A stretch of 42,816 nucleotides of DNA from Bacillota bacterium (GTDB lineage: Bacteria; Bacillota; Sulfobacillia; JAJZYS01; JAJYTV01): positions 1 to 42,816 of the forward strand of contig JAJZQO010000016.1 of assembly GCA_021847575.1 (NCBI GenBank), read 5' to 3'. Both the position numbers and the translations under genes were made by a program. The notes beneath the pieces are model-generated. The model saw only the letters and a program-made list of their open reading frames with translations. It was not told the DNA's origin and searched no databases. Numbering within the stretch: the first letter of the stretch is position 1; each line of letters starts with the position of its first letter. Positions 1 through 11,411 of this stretch are shown one piece after another.

Positions 1-100
1 GCTCAGGTGGATCAATCTTTCCTTCTCGCTCCCAAACCCTCAGCGTCTCTCTTCGGACTCCAAGCTCTCTGGCAGCTACACGAATGGGTACAAGTTCCAT
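1..100 (-). CDS. MerR-like helix-turn-helix protein, N-terminal fragment (probable IS607-type recombinase TnpA)
   Basis: Reading leftward from an ATG at 98-100 gives 33 codons without a stop before the window ends, so the C-terminus lies outside. The peptide begins MELVPIRVAARELGV and continues with TLRVWEREGKIDPP. This is the two-helix DNA-recognition module shared by MerR regulators and the N-terminus of IS607-family serine recombinases. The W and the GKI-P ending fit the IS607 type slightly better than classical MerR, which usually has YYE-GL. The coding DNA and the 70 bases upstream are clearly less GC-rich than everything that follows, which suggests recent acquisition. Upstream on the minus strand a TTGAGT/TAGAGT pair with 17-base spacing ends only 6 bases before the ATG, so a leaderless message is possible. 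A plain MerR-family regulator remains an alternative. Confidence 0.6.
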   Translation of the reverse strand, partial: MELVPIRVAARELGVRRETLRVWEREGKIDPPE

Positions 101-171
101 GACCTAACTCTAGCAGTAATCTACACCCAACTCAATAGAACGCTAGATGTTATCGAGCAGTAACTACCCCC

Positions 172-675
172 TCAGGATCCGCGGCGCCATTCGCCGCTGC
201 GGCCGCCGGCCTTGCGCTCGAGCCGGACGTCCTGGATCTCCATGCCGCGGTCGATCGCCTTCAGCATGTCGTAGATAGTCAGGCCAGCCACCGAGACGGC
301 TGTCAGCGCCTCCATCTCCACACCGGTCCGACCGACGGTGCGCGCCTCGGCTTCGATCAGGACGCCATCGCCCTGCTCGCGGAAGTCAACCCGCACCTCC
401 GTCAAGGGCAGCGGATGGCAAAGCGGAATCAGTTCGCCGGTGCGCTTCGCGGCTTGAATCCCTGCGATCCGCGCCACGGCGAGTACATCGCCCTTGGCCG
501 CGGCACCGCGGAAGAGCACCTCGCGGGTCGCGTCGGCCATGCGTACGCGACCGCTCGCCAAAGCCGCACGCTCAGTTTCCGGTTTGCCCGAGACGTCCAC
601 CATGCGCGCCTGCCCGCGCTCGTCGAAGTGGCTGGGCCGAGCCCCACCGCCCGCTTCAGATCGCAGCATCGCCAT
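172..675 (-). CDS. moaC: Cyclic pyranopterin monophosphate synthase MoaC
   Basis: MoaC converts the cyclised GTP product made by MoaA into cyclic pyranopterin monophosphate, the first stable intermediate of molybdenum cofactor synthesis. The 167-residue protein is full length. It shows the substrate-binding [15 protein letters not shown] region, the CHPLPL loop (catalytic His), the [10 protein letters not shown] block with its Glu, and the [11 protein letters not shown] segment that supplies the catalytic Asp and Lys. Two ATGs lie close together, at 675 and 669. The second has the better spaced G-rich ribosome site, so the true protein may be two residues shorter. No other molybdenum cofactor gene is nearby; the next genes are hbd and a thiolase with only a 16-base gap, so co-transcription is plausible but a functional link is not evident. 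Confidence 0.95.
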   Translation of the reverse strand: MAMLRSEAGGGARPSHFDERGQARMVDVSGKPETERAALASGRVRMADATREVLFRGAAAKGDVLAVARIAGIQAAKRTGELIPLCHPLPLTEVRVDFREQGDGVLIEAEARTVGRTGVEMEALTAVSVAGLTIYDMLKAIDRGMEIQDVRLERKAGGRSGEWRRGS

Positions 676-691
676 CCCCCATCGCCGGACC

Positions 692-1537
692 TCAGGCGTA
701 GTTGTAGAAACCCCTGCCCGCCTTCCGTCCGAGGTAACCAGCCTGCACGTACTGGCGCAGGAGCGGACACGGCCGGTATTTCGGGTCGCCGAAGCCCTCC
801 TGCAGCACCTCGAGAATGTAAAGGCATGTGTCGAGACCGATGAAGTCCGCCAGCTGCAGCGGCCCCATCGGGTGGTTCATGCCCAGGCGCATCACCGTGT
901 CGATGTCCTCGGCACTAGCGATCCCCTCGTAGAGCGCGAAGACCGCCTCGTTGATCAAGGGCATCAGGACACGGTTGGAGACGAAGCCAGGAAAGTCCTT
1001 GGCGCGCACAGTCGTCTTGCCGTATGCCCTGGCCTCAGCCTCGACGGTGATCGTGGTCTCTTCGGACGTCTGGATGCCCGTCACGATCTCCACGAGCTGC
1101 ATCACGGGCACCGGGTTCATGAAGTGCATGCCGATGAACCGCTCCGGACGTCGCACATTGGCCCCGAGGCGCGTGATCGGCAGGGACGAGGTGTTGCTCG
1201 CGAGGATGGCCCCTTCCGGGGCGATGTCCGACACCGACCGCCATAGCCTGGCCTTGTCCTCGAACCGCTCGATGATGGCTTCCACGACCAGCTCCGCTTC
1301 ACGTGCCGGCTCGAGGTCCAGGCTGAACGTGACGCGTGCGAGTGCCGCGGCCGCTTCGTCCTGGCTCAGTTGGCCCCGCTTCGCGAGTCTCGCGAGCGAT
1401 GTGCGCATCGTCTCGCGCCCACGGTCCAGGAAGTCTTGCGCGACGTCGTGCACCGTCACCCTGCGGCCCGCCTGCGCCGCCACCTGAGCGATGCCGCTGC
1501 CCATCTGGCCGGCGCCGACGACCAGCACCCGTTCCAT
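692..1537 (-). CDS. hbd: 3-hydroxybutyryl-CoA dehydrogenase
   Basis: The enzyme interconverts acetoacetyl-CoA and 3-hydroxybutyryl-CoA with NAD(P)H, in butyrate-type fermentation, polyhydroxybutyrate metabolism or short-chain beta-oxidation. The 281-residue length is typical of the stand-alone dehydrogenase. The N-terminus carries the Rossmann dinucleotide motif [10 protein letters not shown]. It is followed by [10 protein letters not shown], the SNTSSLPI block, the catalytic-histidine segment [17 protein letters not shown] and, in the C-terminal domain, [16 protein letters not shown]. Its start codon overlaps the thiolase stop by one base (TGATG), so the two are translationally coupled. Together thiolase and Hbd make 3-hydroxybutyryl-CoA from two acetyl-CoA or run the reverse. 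No crotonase or acyl-CoA dehydrogenase is adjacent, so the physiological direction cannot be told. Confidence 0.95.
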   Translation of the reverse strand: MERVLVVGAGQMGSGIAQVAAQAGRRVTVHDVAQDFLDRGRETMRTSLARLAKRGQLSQDEAAAALARVTFSLDLEPAREAELVVEAIIERFEDKARLWRSVSDIAPEGAILASNTSSLPITRLGANVRRPERFIGMHFMNPVPVMQLVEIVTGIQTSEETTITVEAEARAYGKTTVRAKDFPGFVSNRVLMPLINEAVFALYEGIASAEDIDTVMRLGMNHPMGPLQLADFIGLDTCLYILEVLQEGFGDPKYRPCPLLRQYVQAGYLGRKAGRGFYNYA

Positions 1538-2706
1538 CAGGCATCCACCCGGACGAGCGTGGCCTCGCCCTGACCGCCGCCCGAGCAGATCGCGGCGACG
1601 CCGTAGCCGCCACCGCGGCGGCGCAGCTCGTAGATCAAGGTCATCAGGATGCGTGCGCCGGAGGCGCCGACGGGATGCCCGAACGCTACGGCGCCGCCGT
1701 TCGCGTTGACGATCTCCTCGTCGACGCCGAGCATCCTGGTCGAGGTGATCGCGACGGCCGCGAACGCCTCGTTGATCTCCACAAGGCTGAGGTCTTTCGC
1801 CGTGAGGCCCGCGCGGTCAAGGGCCTGCTGAGCCGAGAGGGCCGGCACCGTCGCGAGGTAGGCGGGCTCCTGCGAGACCGCGCCATGCGAGATGATCCTC
1901 GCGAGCGGCTTCATGCCCCTGCGCTGCGCCTCGGCACCATCCATCAGAAGGATCGCGGAGCCGCCATCGTTCAGGGCGGGGGCGTTGCCTGCCGTGATGC
2001 CGTGGCTCGGGTCGAACACGGGCTTCAGTTGCTGCAGGCGCTCGAGCGTCGTATCGGGCCGCGGGCCCTCGTCCTGGCGCAGCTCCGCCTTCCCGTACTG
2101 CACAGGCGTGATCTCGTCGTCGAGGCGACCCGCCGCCATGGCATCCTTCGCCCGCATCTGCGAGCGGTACGACCACTCGTCCATCTGCTCTCGCGTGACG
2201 CCGAGTTCGAGTGCGACGCGGCCACCGTGGACACCCATGTGCACATCACCGAACGCGCACCACAGGCCATCGTGGACCACGGAGTCGACGATCTCGCCAT
2301 TGCCCATGCGGTAGCCGTAGCGCGCCTTGTAGAGCAGGTACGGCGCCTGCGACATGCTCTCCATGCCGCCGGCCAGCACCACCTTGGCCTCGCCCAGCCG
2401 GATCGACATATCTCCCAGGTTCACGGCCCTGAGGCTGGATGCGCACACCCTGTTGATCGTATCGGAAGGCAGCTCGACAGGTAGTCCGGCCCTGATCGTC
2501 GCCTGACGCGACGGGATCTGCCCGACGCCCGCCTGAACAACGAGGCCCATGTACGCGTAGTCGATTTCCCTGCCGTCGATGCCAGACTGCGCGACCGTCG
2601 CGCGGATCGCCTGCGCACCAAGCTCCACAGCGGGCACATCCTTCAAGGCGCCGCCGAACTTTCCGATCGGCGTCCGCTTCGCTGCAACGACCCACGTCTC
2701 CGCCAT
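1537..2706 (-). CDS. Acetyl-CoA C-acetyltransferase (thiolase)
   Basis: Thiolase condenses two acetyl-CoA to acetoacetyl-CoA, or cleaves 3-ketoacyl-CoA. The 389-residue length matches biosynthetic/degradative thiolases. Visible hallmarks are the nucleophilic Cys88 in RVCASSLRAVN, the EINEAFAAVA block, the catalytic His in FGHPVGASGARI and the second active-site Cys in ICSGGGQGEA. It overlaps the downstream hbd start by one base and sits 21 bases downstream of murA, so a murA-thiolase-hbd transcript is possible. AtoB/ThlA-type acetoacetyl-CoA thiolase is the best reading because of the partner Hbd. Chain-length specificity cannot be inferred from sequence alone, so no symbol is assigned. Confidence 0.95.
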   Translation of the reverse strand: MAETWVVAAKRTPIGKFGGALKDVPAVELGAQAIRATVAQSGIDGREIDYAYMGLVVQAGVGQIPSRQATIRAGLPVELPSDTINRVCASSLRAVNLGDMSIRLGEAKVVLAGGMESMSQAPYLLYKARYGYRMGNGEIVDSVVHDGLWCAFGDVHMGVHGGRVALELGVTREQMDEWSYRSQMRAKDAMAAGRLDDEITPVQYGKAELRQDEGPRPDTTLERLQQLKPVFDPSHGITAGNAPALNDGGSAILLMDGAEAQRRGMKPLARIISHGAVSQEPAYLATVPALSAQQALDRAGLTAKDLSLVEINEAFAAVAITSTRMLGVDEEIVNANGGAVAFGHPVGASGARILMTLIYELRRRGGGYGVAAICSGGGQGEATLVRVDA

Positions 2707-2727
2707 GCTAACCCGCCCTTCCTTCCG

Positions 2728-3990
2728 TCACTCCTCGACGACGCGGATCTCCGCGCCGAGGGCGGCCAGCTTCTGCGCGAGCCGTTCGTAGCCTCGCGCC
2801 ACGTGCCGCACCCCGTCCACCTCCGTGCGCCCCTGCGCACTGAGACCCGCGATCACCAGCGCGGCGCCGCCGCGGATGTCCCGCGCGACCACCGGAGCGC
2901 CGGTGAGCACAGTCGCCCCGCGTACGAGCGCGGTGTTGCGCTCGATCTTGATCTGCGCCCCCAGGCGCACGAGTTCGTTGGCGTACCCGAAGCGGTTGTC
3001 GAAGATGGTCTCCTCCACGACCGAGACGCCGTCCGCCTGGCAGAGGGCGGCCACGAGCTGCGGCTGCAGATCGGTCGGGAACCCGGGGTGCGGCTGTGTC
3101 TGCAAGTCGATCGCCTTGAGGCGCTCGGGCGCGTCGACGGTGATCGAGTCCTCCTCCACCTCAACCCGCGCCCCGGCTTCACCAAGCTTGACGATGAGGG
3201 TGCGCAGGTGCTCCGGGATGATCGGGCTGACGCTGACGCGCCCACCGGTCGCCGCGCCCGCCAGCAGGAAGGTGCCCGCCTCGAGTCTGTCCGGGATCAC
3301 CTCGTGCACTGCGGCGTGAAGCCGGTCGGCTCCCTCGATGCGTATGACGTCCGTGCCGGCGCCGCGCACCCGAGCGCCCATCGCGTTGAGAAAGTTCGCG
3401 AGATCGACGATCTCGGGTTCCTGGGCGGCATCCTCCAGGATCGTTGTGCCGAACGAGATCGAGGCGGCGATCATCAGGTTGCAAGTGGTGCCGAACGACT
3501 TGCGGTCCACATAGATGCGCGAGCCGTTCAAACCGCCCGGGGCCTCCGCGAGAATGGCGCCGTGTTCCACCCAGGCCCTGGCACCCAGCGCCTGGAAGCC
3601 GCGCAGATGAAAGTCCACGGGCCTGGCGCCGATGTCGCACCCGCCCGGCACCGCCACCTCCGCACGCCCAAGGCGGGCCAGGAGAAGGCCCACGATGTAG
3701 GTGGAGCCGCGCAGACGAGCGGCCCGGTCGTAGGGAGCCACATGCTGGTTCAGGCCGCTCGCGTCCATCTCGAGCGTCTTTGGCGCGGTGAATTCGGCCT
3801 TCGCGCCAAGTGCCCGCAGAATCTCGATCAGATCGAGGATATCGGTATAGCTAGGAATGTTCTGCAGAATGGAGACGCCCTCCGACGCCAGGGCGGCCGC
3901 GGTGATGATCGGGAGGGCCGAGTTCTTCGCTCCGTTCACTGGCACGGAACCGATCAGGCGATTCCCGCCTTCGATCGCAAAGAAGGCCAA
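2728..3990 (-). CDS. murA: UDP-N-acetylglucosamine 1-carboxyvinyltransferase MurA
   Basis: MurA transfers enolpyruvyl from PEP to UDP-GlcNAc, the first committed step of peptidoglycan synthesis in the cytosol. I place the start at the TTG at 3988-3990 because GAGGAG lies about 8 bases upstream and the protein then begins MAFFAIEGGN and is 420 residues, the family length. The frame is open further upstream, but that part has no similarity. Lys22-Asn23 of VNGAKNSALP and Cys118 in PGGCDIGARPVD match the catalytic residues. Having Cys rather than Asp predicts ordinary fosfomycin susceptibility. The gene lies downstream of guaB with a strong hairpin between them and is followed closely by the thiolase. 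Confidence 0.95.
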   Translation of the reverse strand: MAFFAIEGGNRLIGSVPVNGAKNSALPIITAAALASEGVSILQNIPSYTDILDLIEILRALGAKAEFTAPKTLEMDASGLNQHVAPYDRAARLRGSTYIVGLLLARLGRAEVAVPGGCDIGARPVDFHLRGFQALGARAWVEHGAILAEAPGGLNGSRIYVDRKSFGTTCNLMIAASISFGTTILEDAAQEPEIVDLANFLNAMGARVRGAGTDVIRIEGADRLHAAVHEVIPDRLEAGTFLLAGAATGGRVSVSPIIPEHLRTLIVKLGEAGARVEVEEDSITVDAPERLKAIDLQTQPHPGFPTDLQPQLVAALCQADGVSVVEETIFDNRFGYANELVRLGAQIKIERNTALVRGATVLTGAPVVARDIRGGAALVIAGLSAQGRTEVDGVRHVARGYERLAQKLAALGAEIRVVEE

Positions 3991-4037
3991 GGCAGTCTCT
4001 CCTCGCGCTGCTCGGCGCGCATGCTGTGAGCCTTGCG

Positions 4038-4067
4038 GGCCCCACAGGCAGGATACTGCCTTGGGCC
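4038..4067 (-). terminator. GC-rich two-part stem-loop after guaB
   Basis: Nine bases past the guaB stop there is an extended hairpin. GGCCC (4038-4042) pairs with GGGCC (4063-4067), and after a small internal loop AGGCAG (4046-4051) pairs with CTGCCT (4056-4061) around a four-base loop. There is no T-run, so it may be a factor-dependent terminator, an mRNA 3'-end stabiliser, or an attenuator between guaB and murA. Confidence 0.45.
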
Positions 4068-4075
4068 GCACTCCG

Positions 4076-6916
<2,841 letters not shown>

Positions 6917-7212
6917 AGTAGCATAACACCCTGGGCTTGCGGCATCCAGCGCGTGCAGACCCCTGAAACAGGCCGACATCGAGCAGGCTATCGGCACCCC
7001 GCCGGATGAACTCCGCAGGGACGCGGCGACTCCATTGTCCACGCCGACGTGTCCGCTCCGCCGTGGGCACGAAGTCTAGGCGACCTGCGCCGGCTGAATC
7101 ATCGCGGCTGGCAGTGTGGTGCCCTTGGCGACGACAAAGGCCCCGTTACGACACGGCATCGGCCGAGGTGCGCAGGGGCCCGCCATCCGCTCCCCGCCCT
7201 CCAGCGCGAAGC

Positions 7213-7249
7213 GAGGCGGGAAGGCCGCCTGCCGCGGCTCTCCCGCCTC
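7213..7249 (-). terminator. Inverted repeat downstream of murC
   Basis: GAGGCGGGA (7213-7221) and TCCCGCCTC (7241-7249) form a perfect 9-base-pair stem with a nested GCCGC/GCGGC stem inside. It lies 26 bases past the murC stop. There is no T-tract, so it may be a GC-rich terminator or a transcript-end stabilising structure. Confidence 0.4.
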
Positions 7250-7275
7250 TGCGCACTGCCATCTCCTGGCGAGGG

Positions 7276-8664
7276 TCAGCCGCCCCTCGCGCCGCTGCGC
7301 CCGACCTCCGGCTGCTCGATCGCCCGCCCGAGGTTCTGCGCGAGACGGTAGACGTCGCCCGCGCCCATCACCAGCACCAGGTCGCCGGAACGGATCGCCT
7401 CGTGCAGGAGCGCTTCGGCCTCCGCCGCGGCCGGCACGTGGTGCACCTTGGTGCCCTGGATGGCCATCGCCTTCGCCAGGTGCTCCGAGGAAATGCCGGG
7501 AATCGGCGCCTCGCCGGGGGGCGAGTAGATGTCGAGAAGCCACACCTCGTCCGCCTGCCCGAAGGCCCGTGCGAACTCGTCGAACAGCAGCTTGGTGCGC
7601 TGGTAGCGCTGAGGCTGGAAGATGGCGAGCAGGCGCTGGGGTCTGAGCTCACGCGCCGCCTCGAGCACCGCCGCGATCTCAGTGGGGTGATGGGCGTAGT
7701 CGGACACGATCGTGATGCCCTGCCCCCTGCCGACCACCTCGAAGCGGCGGGCGGCGTTGCGGAAGTGTCGCAGGGCGGAGACCATGATGCGCGGCGGAAC
7801 GCCGAAGCCATCCGCGACGGCGATCGCAGCGAGCGCGTTGCGGATGTTGTGCACACCGGGGATGCGCAACTCGAATCGCCCGATCGTGCCGTTCGGCCCG
7901 ACCGCGGAGAAGCGATGCCCCCCTCCCGCGATGGGTAGCACCCGCATCGCGCGGTAGTCGCTGCCCCGCGAGAGGCCGTACGTGACACATAGGCGTTCGC
8001 TCGCGCGTGCGATCTCGCGCACGAGCGGACTGTCGTAGCAGATGCAGGCCCGACCGGTCGTGCCGGCCAGGAAGGCGGTGTAGGCCGAGACGACGTTCGT
8101 GAAGTCGCCGTCGTAGTGGTCCAGGTGTTCGGGCTCCGCGTTCGTCAGCACAGCGACCTCGGGATGATAGCGCAGGAACGAGCCGTCGCTCTCGTCCGCT
8201 TCCGCCACGACGACCGCGCCATGCCCGATGCGGGCGTTGCCGCCCAGCCACTCGAGTTCGCCCCCGACCACGACGCTCGGGTCAAGCCCCGCCTCGATCA
8301 GGATGGCCGAGATCATCGACGTCGTGGTGGTCTTGCCGTGGGTTCCCGTGACGCAAACGCCACGGCCCCCCTCGAGGATGCGCGCCAGCATCTCCGAGCG
8401 GTGGACCACCTGCGCGCCACGCCGCCGCGCGGCCTGGACCTCGACGTTGTCCTGGGGCACGTCGGTCGAGAAGACGACGACGTCGGCTCCTGCCTGGTTC
8501 GCCTCGCTGTGTCCGTAGGCGATCGGCACACCGATGCGCGCGAGCCGCTCGGTGCGGGAGGACGGCTGGACGTCCGAGCCGGTCACCAAAGTGCCTTGCC
8601 CCTTGAGCACGTACGCGATCGCGCTCATACCGTAGCCGCCGATGCCGACAAAATGGACATGCAA
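7276..8664 (-). CDS. murC: UDP-N-acetylmuramate--L-alanine ligase MurC
   Basis: MurC adds L-alanine to UDP-MurNAc with ATP, starting the peptidoglycan stem peptide. The 462-residue protein has the N-terminal UDP-binding motif HFVGIGGYGMSAIA, the ATP-binding P-loop GTHGKTTTT and the central EADESDGSFL block, and it ends with the usual ligase C-terminal domain (FQPQRYQRT, VMGAGDVYRLA). The start is TTG at 8662-8664, giving MHVHFVGIGG; GGGAGG lies 9 bases upstream. The gene is 70 bases from the upstream hexapeptide-repeat gene. It belongs to the same cell-wall pathway as murA and alr, which lie in the same strand orientation elsewhere in the window. Confidence 0.96.
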   Translation of the reverse strand: MHVHFVGIGGYGMSAIAYVLKGQGTLVTGSDVQPSSRTERLARIGVPIAYGHSEANQAGADVVVFSTDVPQDNVEVQAARRRGAQVVHRSEMLARILEGGRGVCVTGTHGKTTTTSMISAILIEAGLDPSVVVGGELEWLGGNARIGHGAVVVAEADESDGSFLRYHPEVAVLTNAEPEHLDHYDGDFTNVVSAYTAFLAGTTGRACICYDSPLVREIARASERLCVTYGLSRGSDYRAMRVLPIAGGGHRFSAVGPNGTIGRFELRIPGVHNIRNALAAIAVADGFGVPPRIMVSALRHFRNAARRFEVVGRGQGITIVSDYAHHPTEIAAVLEAARELRPQRLLAIFQPQRYQRTKLLFDEFARAFGQADEVWLLDIYSPPGEAPIPGISSEHLAKAMAIQGTKVHHVPAAAEAEALLHEAIRSGDLVLVMGAGDVYRLAQNLGRAIEQPEVGRSGARGG

Positions 8665-8734
8665 GTTGGATAGCCTCCCGGTGAGCCTTTCGCTGCCCCG
8701 CTGAAAGTTCCTAGCTTGTTTTAGCGTCGCCGCG

Positions 8735-9250
8735 TCAGGACTTCCCCAAACGCCGGTAGGCCGTCGCGAGTTCCCGATAGTGCGTGGCGGATTGCCTCAG
8801 GAGTTCCGCTTCCTCTGGTCTCAGTGAACGCACCACCCGGGCCGGCACCCCGGCTGCAAGCATGCCTGCGGGCACCTTTCTGCCCTCGGCCAAGAGGGCG
8901 CCGGCGGCAAGCAGCGCCCCGGCTCCAACGGTCGCGCCATTGAGCACCACGGCCCCCATGCCGATCAGGGCGCCGTCCTCGATGCTGGCGCCGTGCACGA
9001 TGGCGCGGTGGCCGATGGTCACATCCCTGCCCACGTTGAGCGGAAAACCGGGATCGGCGTGTGCGACCGCCCCGTCCTGCAGGTTGGTGCCCGCGCCGAT
9101 CTCGATGCGCTCAGCGTCGCCCCGCAGCACGGCGCCGTACCAGACCGAGGCACCGGATCCGATCGTCACATCTCCGACGACATCCGCCGATGGTGCGATG
9201 AAGACGTCCTCGGCCACCTTCGGCTGGCCAGCGGGACTGCTGTGCAGCAA
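8735..9250 (-). CDS. Gamma-class carbonic anhydrase-like hexapeptide-repeat protein
   Basis: This 171-residue left-handed beta-helix protein belongs to the YrdA/PaaY/gamma-carbonic anhydrase group. It shows repeated [LIV]G-x4 hexapeptides from about residue 20 to 125, the NLQDGAVAHAD segment and the GHRAIVHG segment that supply the three zinc-ligand histidines, and a C-terminal helix. Many members of this group are trimeric zinc enzymes, but only some hydrate CO2 and several have other or unknown roles, so catalytic function is uncertain. The start is TTG at 9250: AAGGAGG lies 7 bases upstream and no better start is near. It follows tsaD by 16 bases and is probably at the end of the tsa transcript. 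Confidence 0.85.
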   Translation of the reverse strand: MLHSSPAGQPKVAEDVFIAPSADVVGDVTIGSGASVWYGAVLRGDAERIEIGAGTNLQDGAVAHADPGFPLNVGRDVTIGHRAIVHGASIEDGALIGMGAVVLNGATVGAGALLAAGALLAEGRKVPAGMLAAGVPARVVRSLRPEEAELLRQSATHYRELATAYRRLGKS

Positions 9251-9266
9251 ACCGTTTCCTCCTTCG

Positions 9267-10265
9267 TCAAGGCTTGAACGGGTGGATCACGGGCTCCGCC
9301 CCCATGTCCCAGGGCGAGCGCTGCCCGGCCTCGTACATGCTCAGGCCGAGGCGCGCGATCATGGCCGCGTTGTCGGTGGTATAGCGCAGGGGCGGCACCA
9401 GCAGGCTGAGGCCCGCGCCTGCGAGAGCCTGCTCGAGGCGAAGCCGCAGGTATCCGTTCGCCGAGACCCCTCCGGAGAAAATCAGGCGCCTCGTACCCGT
9501 CTGCCGCAGGGCATGCGACGCGCGCTCCCAGAGCTGGTCGAAGACCGCTGCCTGGAAGGCCGCGGCAATGTCCGCCGGGGCAAGCCCCTGGCGGCTCAAG
9601 GACTGCGTTGCCGTTTTCAGGCCTGAAAAGCTGAAGTCGAGACTGCCGGGAAACATGGCGACGTGCGGCAGCGGCGCCGCCCCAGGGTCGCCGGACAGCG
9701 CGAGCCGCTCGATCGCCGGGCCGCCTGGATAGCCAAGGCCGAGCGTGCGCGCCACCTTGTCGAACGCTTCGCCGGCCGCGTCGTCGCGCGAACGGCCGAG
9801 CACCTCCACTTCGCTCGGGCCATGCATCAAGAGGAGGTCCGTGTGGCCGCCCGAAGCCACCAGGGCCAGGTCCGGGAAGCGAGGTGGGCCCTCGAGATAA
9901 GCGGCGAAGGCATGCGCCACCACATGGTTCACGCCGACGATCGGCAGGCCGCGCGCGAAGGCGAACGCCTTTGCCCACGAGATGCCGACCATCAGCGCCC
10001 CCGCGAGACCCGGACCGCGCGTGACCGCGACAAGTCCGATGTCCGCGAGCTCGACGCCCGACTCGGCCAAGGCCTCCTGCACGACAGGCCCGATCCGCTC
10101 GAGGTGGCGACGCGCCGCCACCTCCGGGACGACGCCGCCGAAGGCTTCGTGCAGGTCGATCTGGCTCGCCACCGCGGAGCCGAGCATCTGTCCGTCACCG
10201 CGCAGGACGGCCGCGGCCGTCTCGTCGCAGCTCGTCTCCACGCCGAGGCACAGCAGCTCCTTCAA
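9267..10265 (-). CDS. tsaD: tRNA N6-threonylcarbamoyladenosine transferase TsaD
   Basis: TsaD transfers the threonylcarbamoyl group from TC-AMP to A37 of ANN-decoding tRNAs, in complex with TsaB and TsaE. The 332-residue protein begins MKELLCLGVETSCDETAAAV and has the metal-binding HxxxH in NHVVAHAFAAYLEG, the SGGHTDLLL ATP-binding segment and the LIFSGGVSANGYLR region. I use the TTG at 10263-10265 because GGGAGG precedes it by 7 bases and it overlaps the rimI stop by four bases (TTGA). The open frame upstream is unrelated. Gene order thiL-tsaE-tsaB-rimI-tsaD places all TsaBDE subunits in one operon. TsaC/Sua5, which makes TC-AMP, is not in the window. Confidence 0.96.
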   Translation of the reverse strand: MKELLCLGVETSCDETAAAVLRGDGQMLGSAVASQIDLHEAFGGVVPEVAARRHLERIGPVVQEALAESGVELADIGLVAVTRGPGLAGALMVGISWAKAFAFARGLPIVGVNHVVAHAFAAYLEGPPRFPDLALVASGGHTDLLLMHGPSEVEVLGRSRDDAAGEAFDKVARTLGLGYPGGPAIERLALSGDPGAAPLPHVAMFPGSLDFSFSGLKTATQSLSRQGLAPADIAAAFQAAVFDQLWERASHALRQTGTRRLIFSGGVSANGYLRLRLEQALAGAGLSLLVPPLRYTTDNAAMIARLGLSMYEAGQRSPWDMGAEPVIHPFKP

Positions 10266-10732
10266 TGGCGGCCCTCCCCCGGCATCTCGCCCCAGACCAT
10301 GATGTAGGCATCCTCGCCGTTGTCGGTGTAGTAGCCCCGCCGCACCCCGACCTTTTTGTAGCCGAGCGATGTGTAGAGACCCTGTGCGACGTAGTTCGAC
10401 ACCCGCACCTCGAGGGTGATGCGCACGCCGCCCTGCAGGCGCGCAAGGTCCATGGCGGCCTGCATCAGCTGCCGGCCGACGCCCTTGCCGCGGAAGTCGG
10501 GGTGGACCGCAACGTTGGTGATATGTCCCTCGTCGATAACGAACCACATGCCGATGTAGCCGACGATGCGTTCGCCCATGCGGGCGACGAGGTAGTGGGC
10601 ATAGGCGTTCTCCGTCAGTTCGGAGACGAAGGCCCTGCGCGACCATGGCGTCGGGTACGAGCGGCGCTCGATCACCAGCACCTGGTCGACGTCTCCCAGC
10701 TGCATCTCGGCAATGCTTACCGGCTCATCCAT
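10262..10732 (-). CDS. rimI: Ribosomal-protein-alanine N-acetyltransferase RimI
   Basis: RimI is a GNAT enzyme that acetylates the N-terminal alanine of ribosomal protein S18 in E. coli; in many bacteria its gene travels with the tsa genes. The 156-residue protein shows the GNAT core: strand ITNVAVHPDFRGKGVGRQLM with the acetyl-CoA-binding R-G-x-G-x-G/A loop, then ITLEVRVSN and the LYTSLGYKKVGVRRGYY ending typical of RimI. The ATG at 10730-10732 overlaps the tsaB stop by 8 bases, and the stop overlaps the tsaD start, so translation is coupled through the operon. The frame is open for 20 further codons upstream but these would lie inside tsaB. Confidence 0.92.
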   Translation of the reverse strand: MDEPVSIAEMQLGDVDQVLVIERRSYPTPWSRRAFVSELTENAYAHYLVARMGERIVGYIGMWFVIDEGHITNVAVHPDFRGKGVGRQLMQAAMDLARLQGGVRITLEVRVSNYVAQGLYTSLGYKKVGVRRGYYTDNGEDAYIMVWGEMPGEGRH

Positions 10733-11411
10733 CGCGCTTTCGGACTGTGGCGGCCGGCGGCCGAAGGTAAAGCGCAGCGGTGGACAGCACATGGTCCAGG
10801 CCCTCCTCCCGAGCTCTCATCGCAAAGTTCCCGAGCCTCGCCGCACCGAGATCGTCAGGCCCGAGGCGGGCGAACGGCGACGCCCTGAGCAATTCCGGCT
10901 GACGTCTCACAATGTCGCCCATCACCTCGAAGGGCCGCCCGAAAACGTGGCACTCCCGGAGAAAATCGACGACGGGCCGCATGCCCGGCTCGATGCGTTC
11001 CTTGGGCAGCCCTGCTCCGACTACCTCGTAGAGTGCGCAGAAGGCGTCCTGGCGCCTGGCGTCCAGAGCCGGCGCATACAGGCCCTCGAGCCTCCGCTCG
11101 GCCGCACTCGCCCAAAGACCGGGCACGCCGTAGACCGGGACGCCGAGTCCTGCCGCCATGGCCTGCGCCGCCGCAAGACCGATGCGGATGCCCGTGTAGG
11201 AGCCAGGTCCGCGATCGACTGCGATCTGCCCGATCGCGGCGGGCGTGAGGCCCGCCAGACGCAGCGTCTCGCCGATCGCGGGAACGAGCAGCGAGGAGTG
11301 AAGGCGCGGCGCGGACTGCCTCAGGTCGGCGAGCAGGGCGCCGTCGCCGCCGAGCACCGCGACGCCGAGGATGTCGCCTGTCGTCGCAATGCAGAGCCAG
11401 TTCCCGCTCAC
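10725..11411 (-). CDS. tsaB: tRNA threonylcarbamoyladenosine biosynthesis protein TsaB
   Basis: TsaB is the inactive ASKHA-fold paralogue of TsaD and scaffolds the TsaBDE complex. The 228-residue protein has the diagnostic motif VDRGPGSYTGIRIG near residue 70, preceded by an actin-like N-terminal segment and the HSSLLVPAI motif. The GTG start at 11409-11411 overlaps the tsaE stop (GTGA). The conserved part begins directly after it, so the longer open frame upstream is a shadow within tsaE and thiL. Length is normal for the family. Confidence 0.93.
   Translation of the reverse strand: MSGNWLCIATTGDILGVAVLGGDGALLADLRQSAPRLHSSLLVPAIGETLRLAGLTPAAIGQIAVDRGPGSYTGIRIGLAAAQAMAAGLGVPVYGVPGLWASAAERRLEGLYAPALDARRQDAFCALYEVVGAGLPKERIEPGMRPVVDFLRECHVFGRPFEVMGDIVRRQPELLRASPFARLGPDDLGAARLGNFAMRAREEGLDHVLSTAALYLRPPAATVRKRDG

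Noticed and set aside
7076-7165. A short minus-strand frame ending in AKGTTLPAAMIQPAQVA downstream of murC
   Set aside because: Only about 27 residues from the nearest ATG, no ribosome site and no recognisable family; not enough to call a gene.
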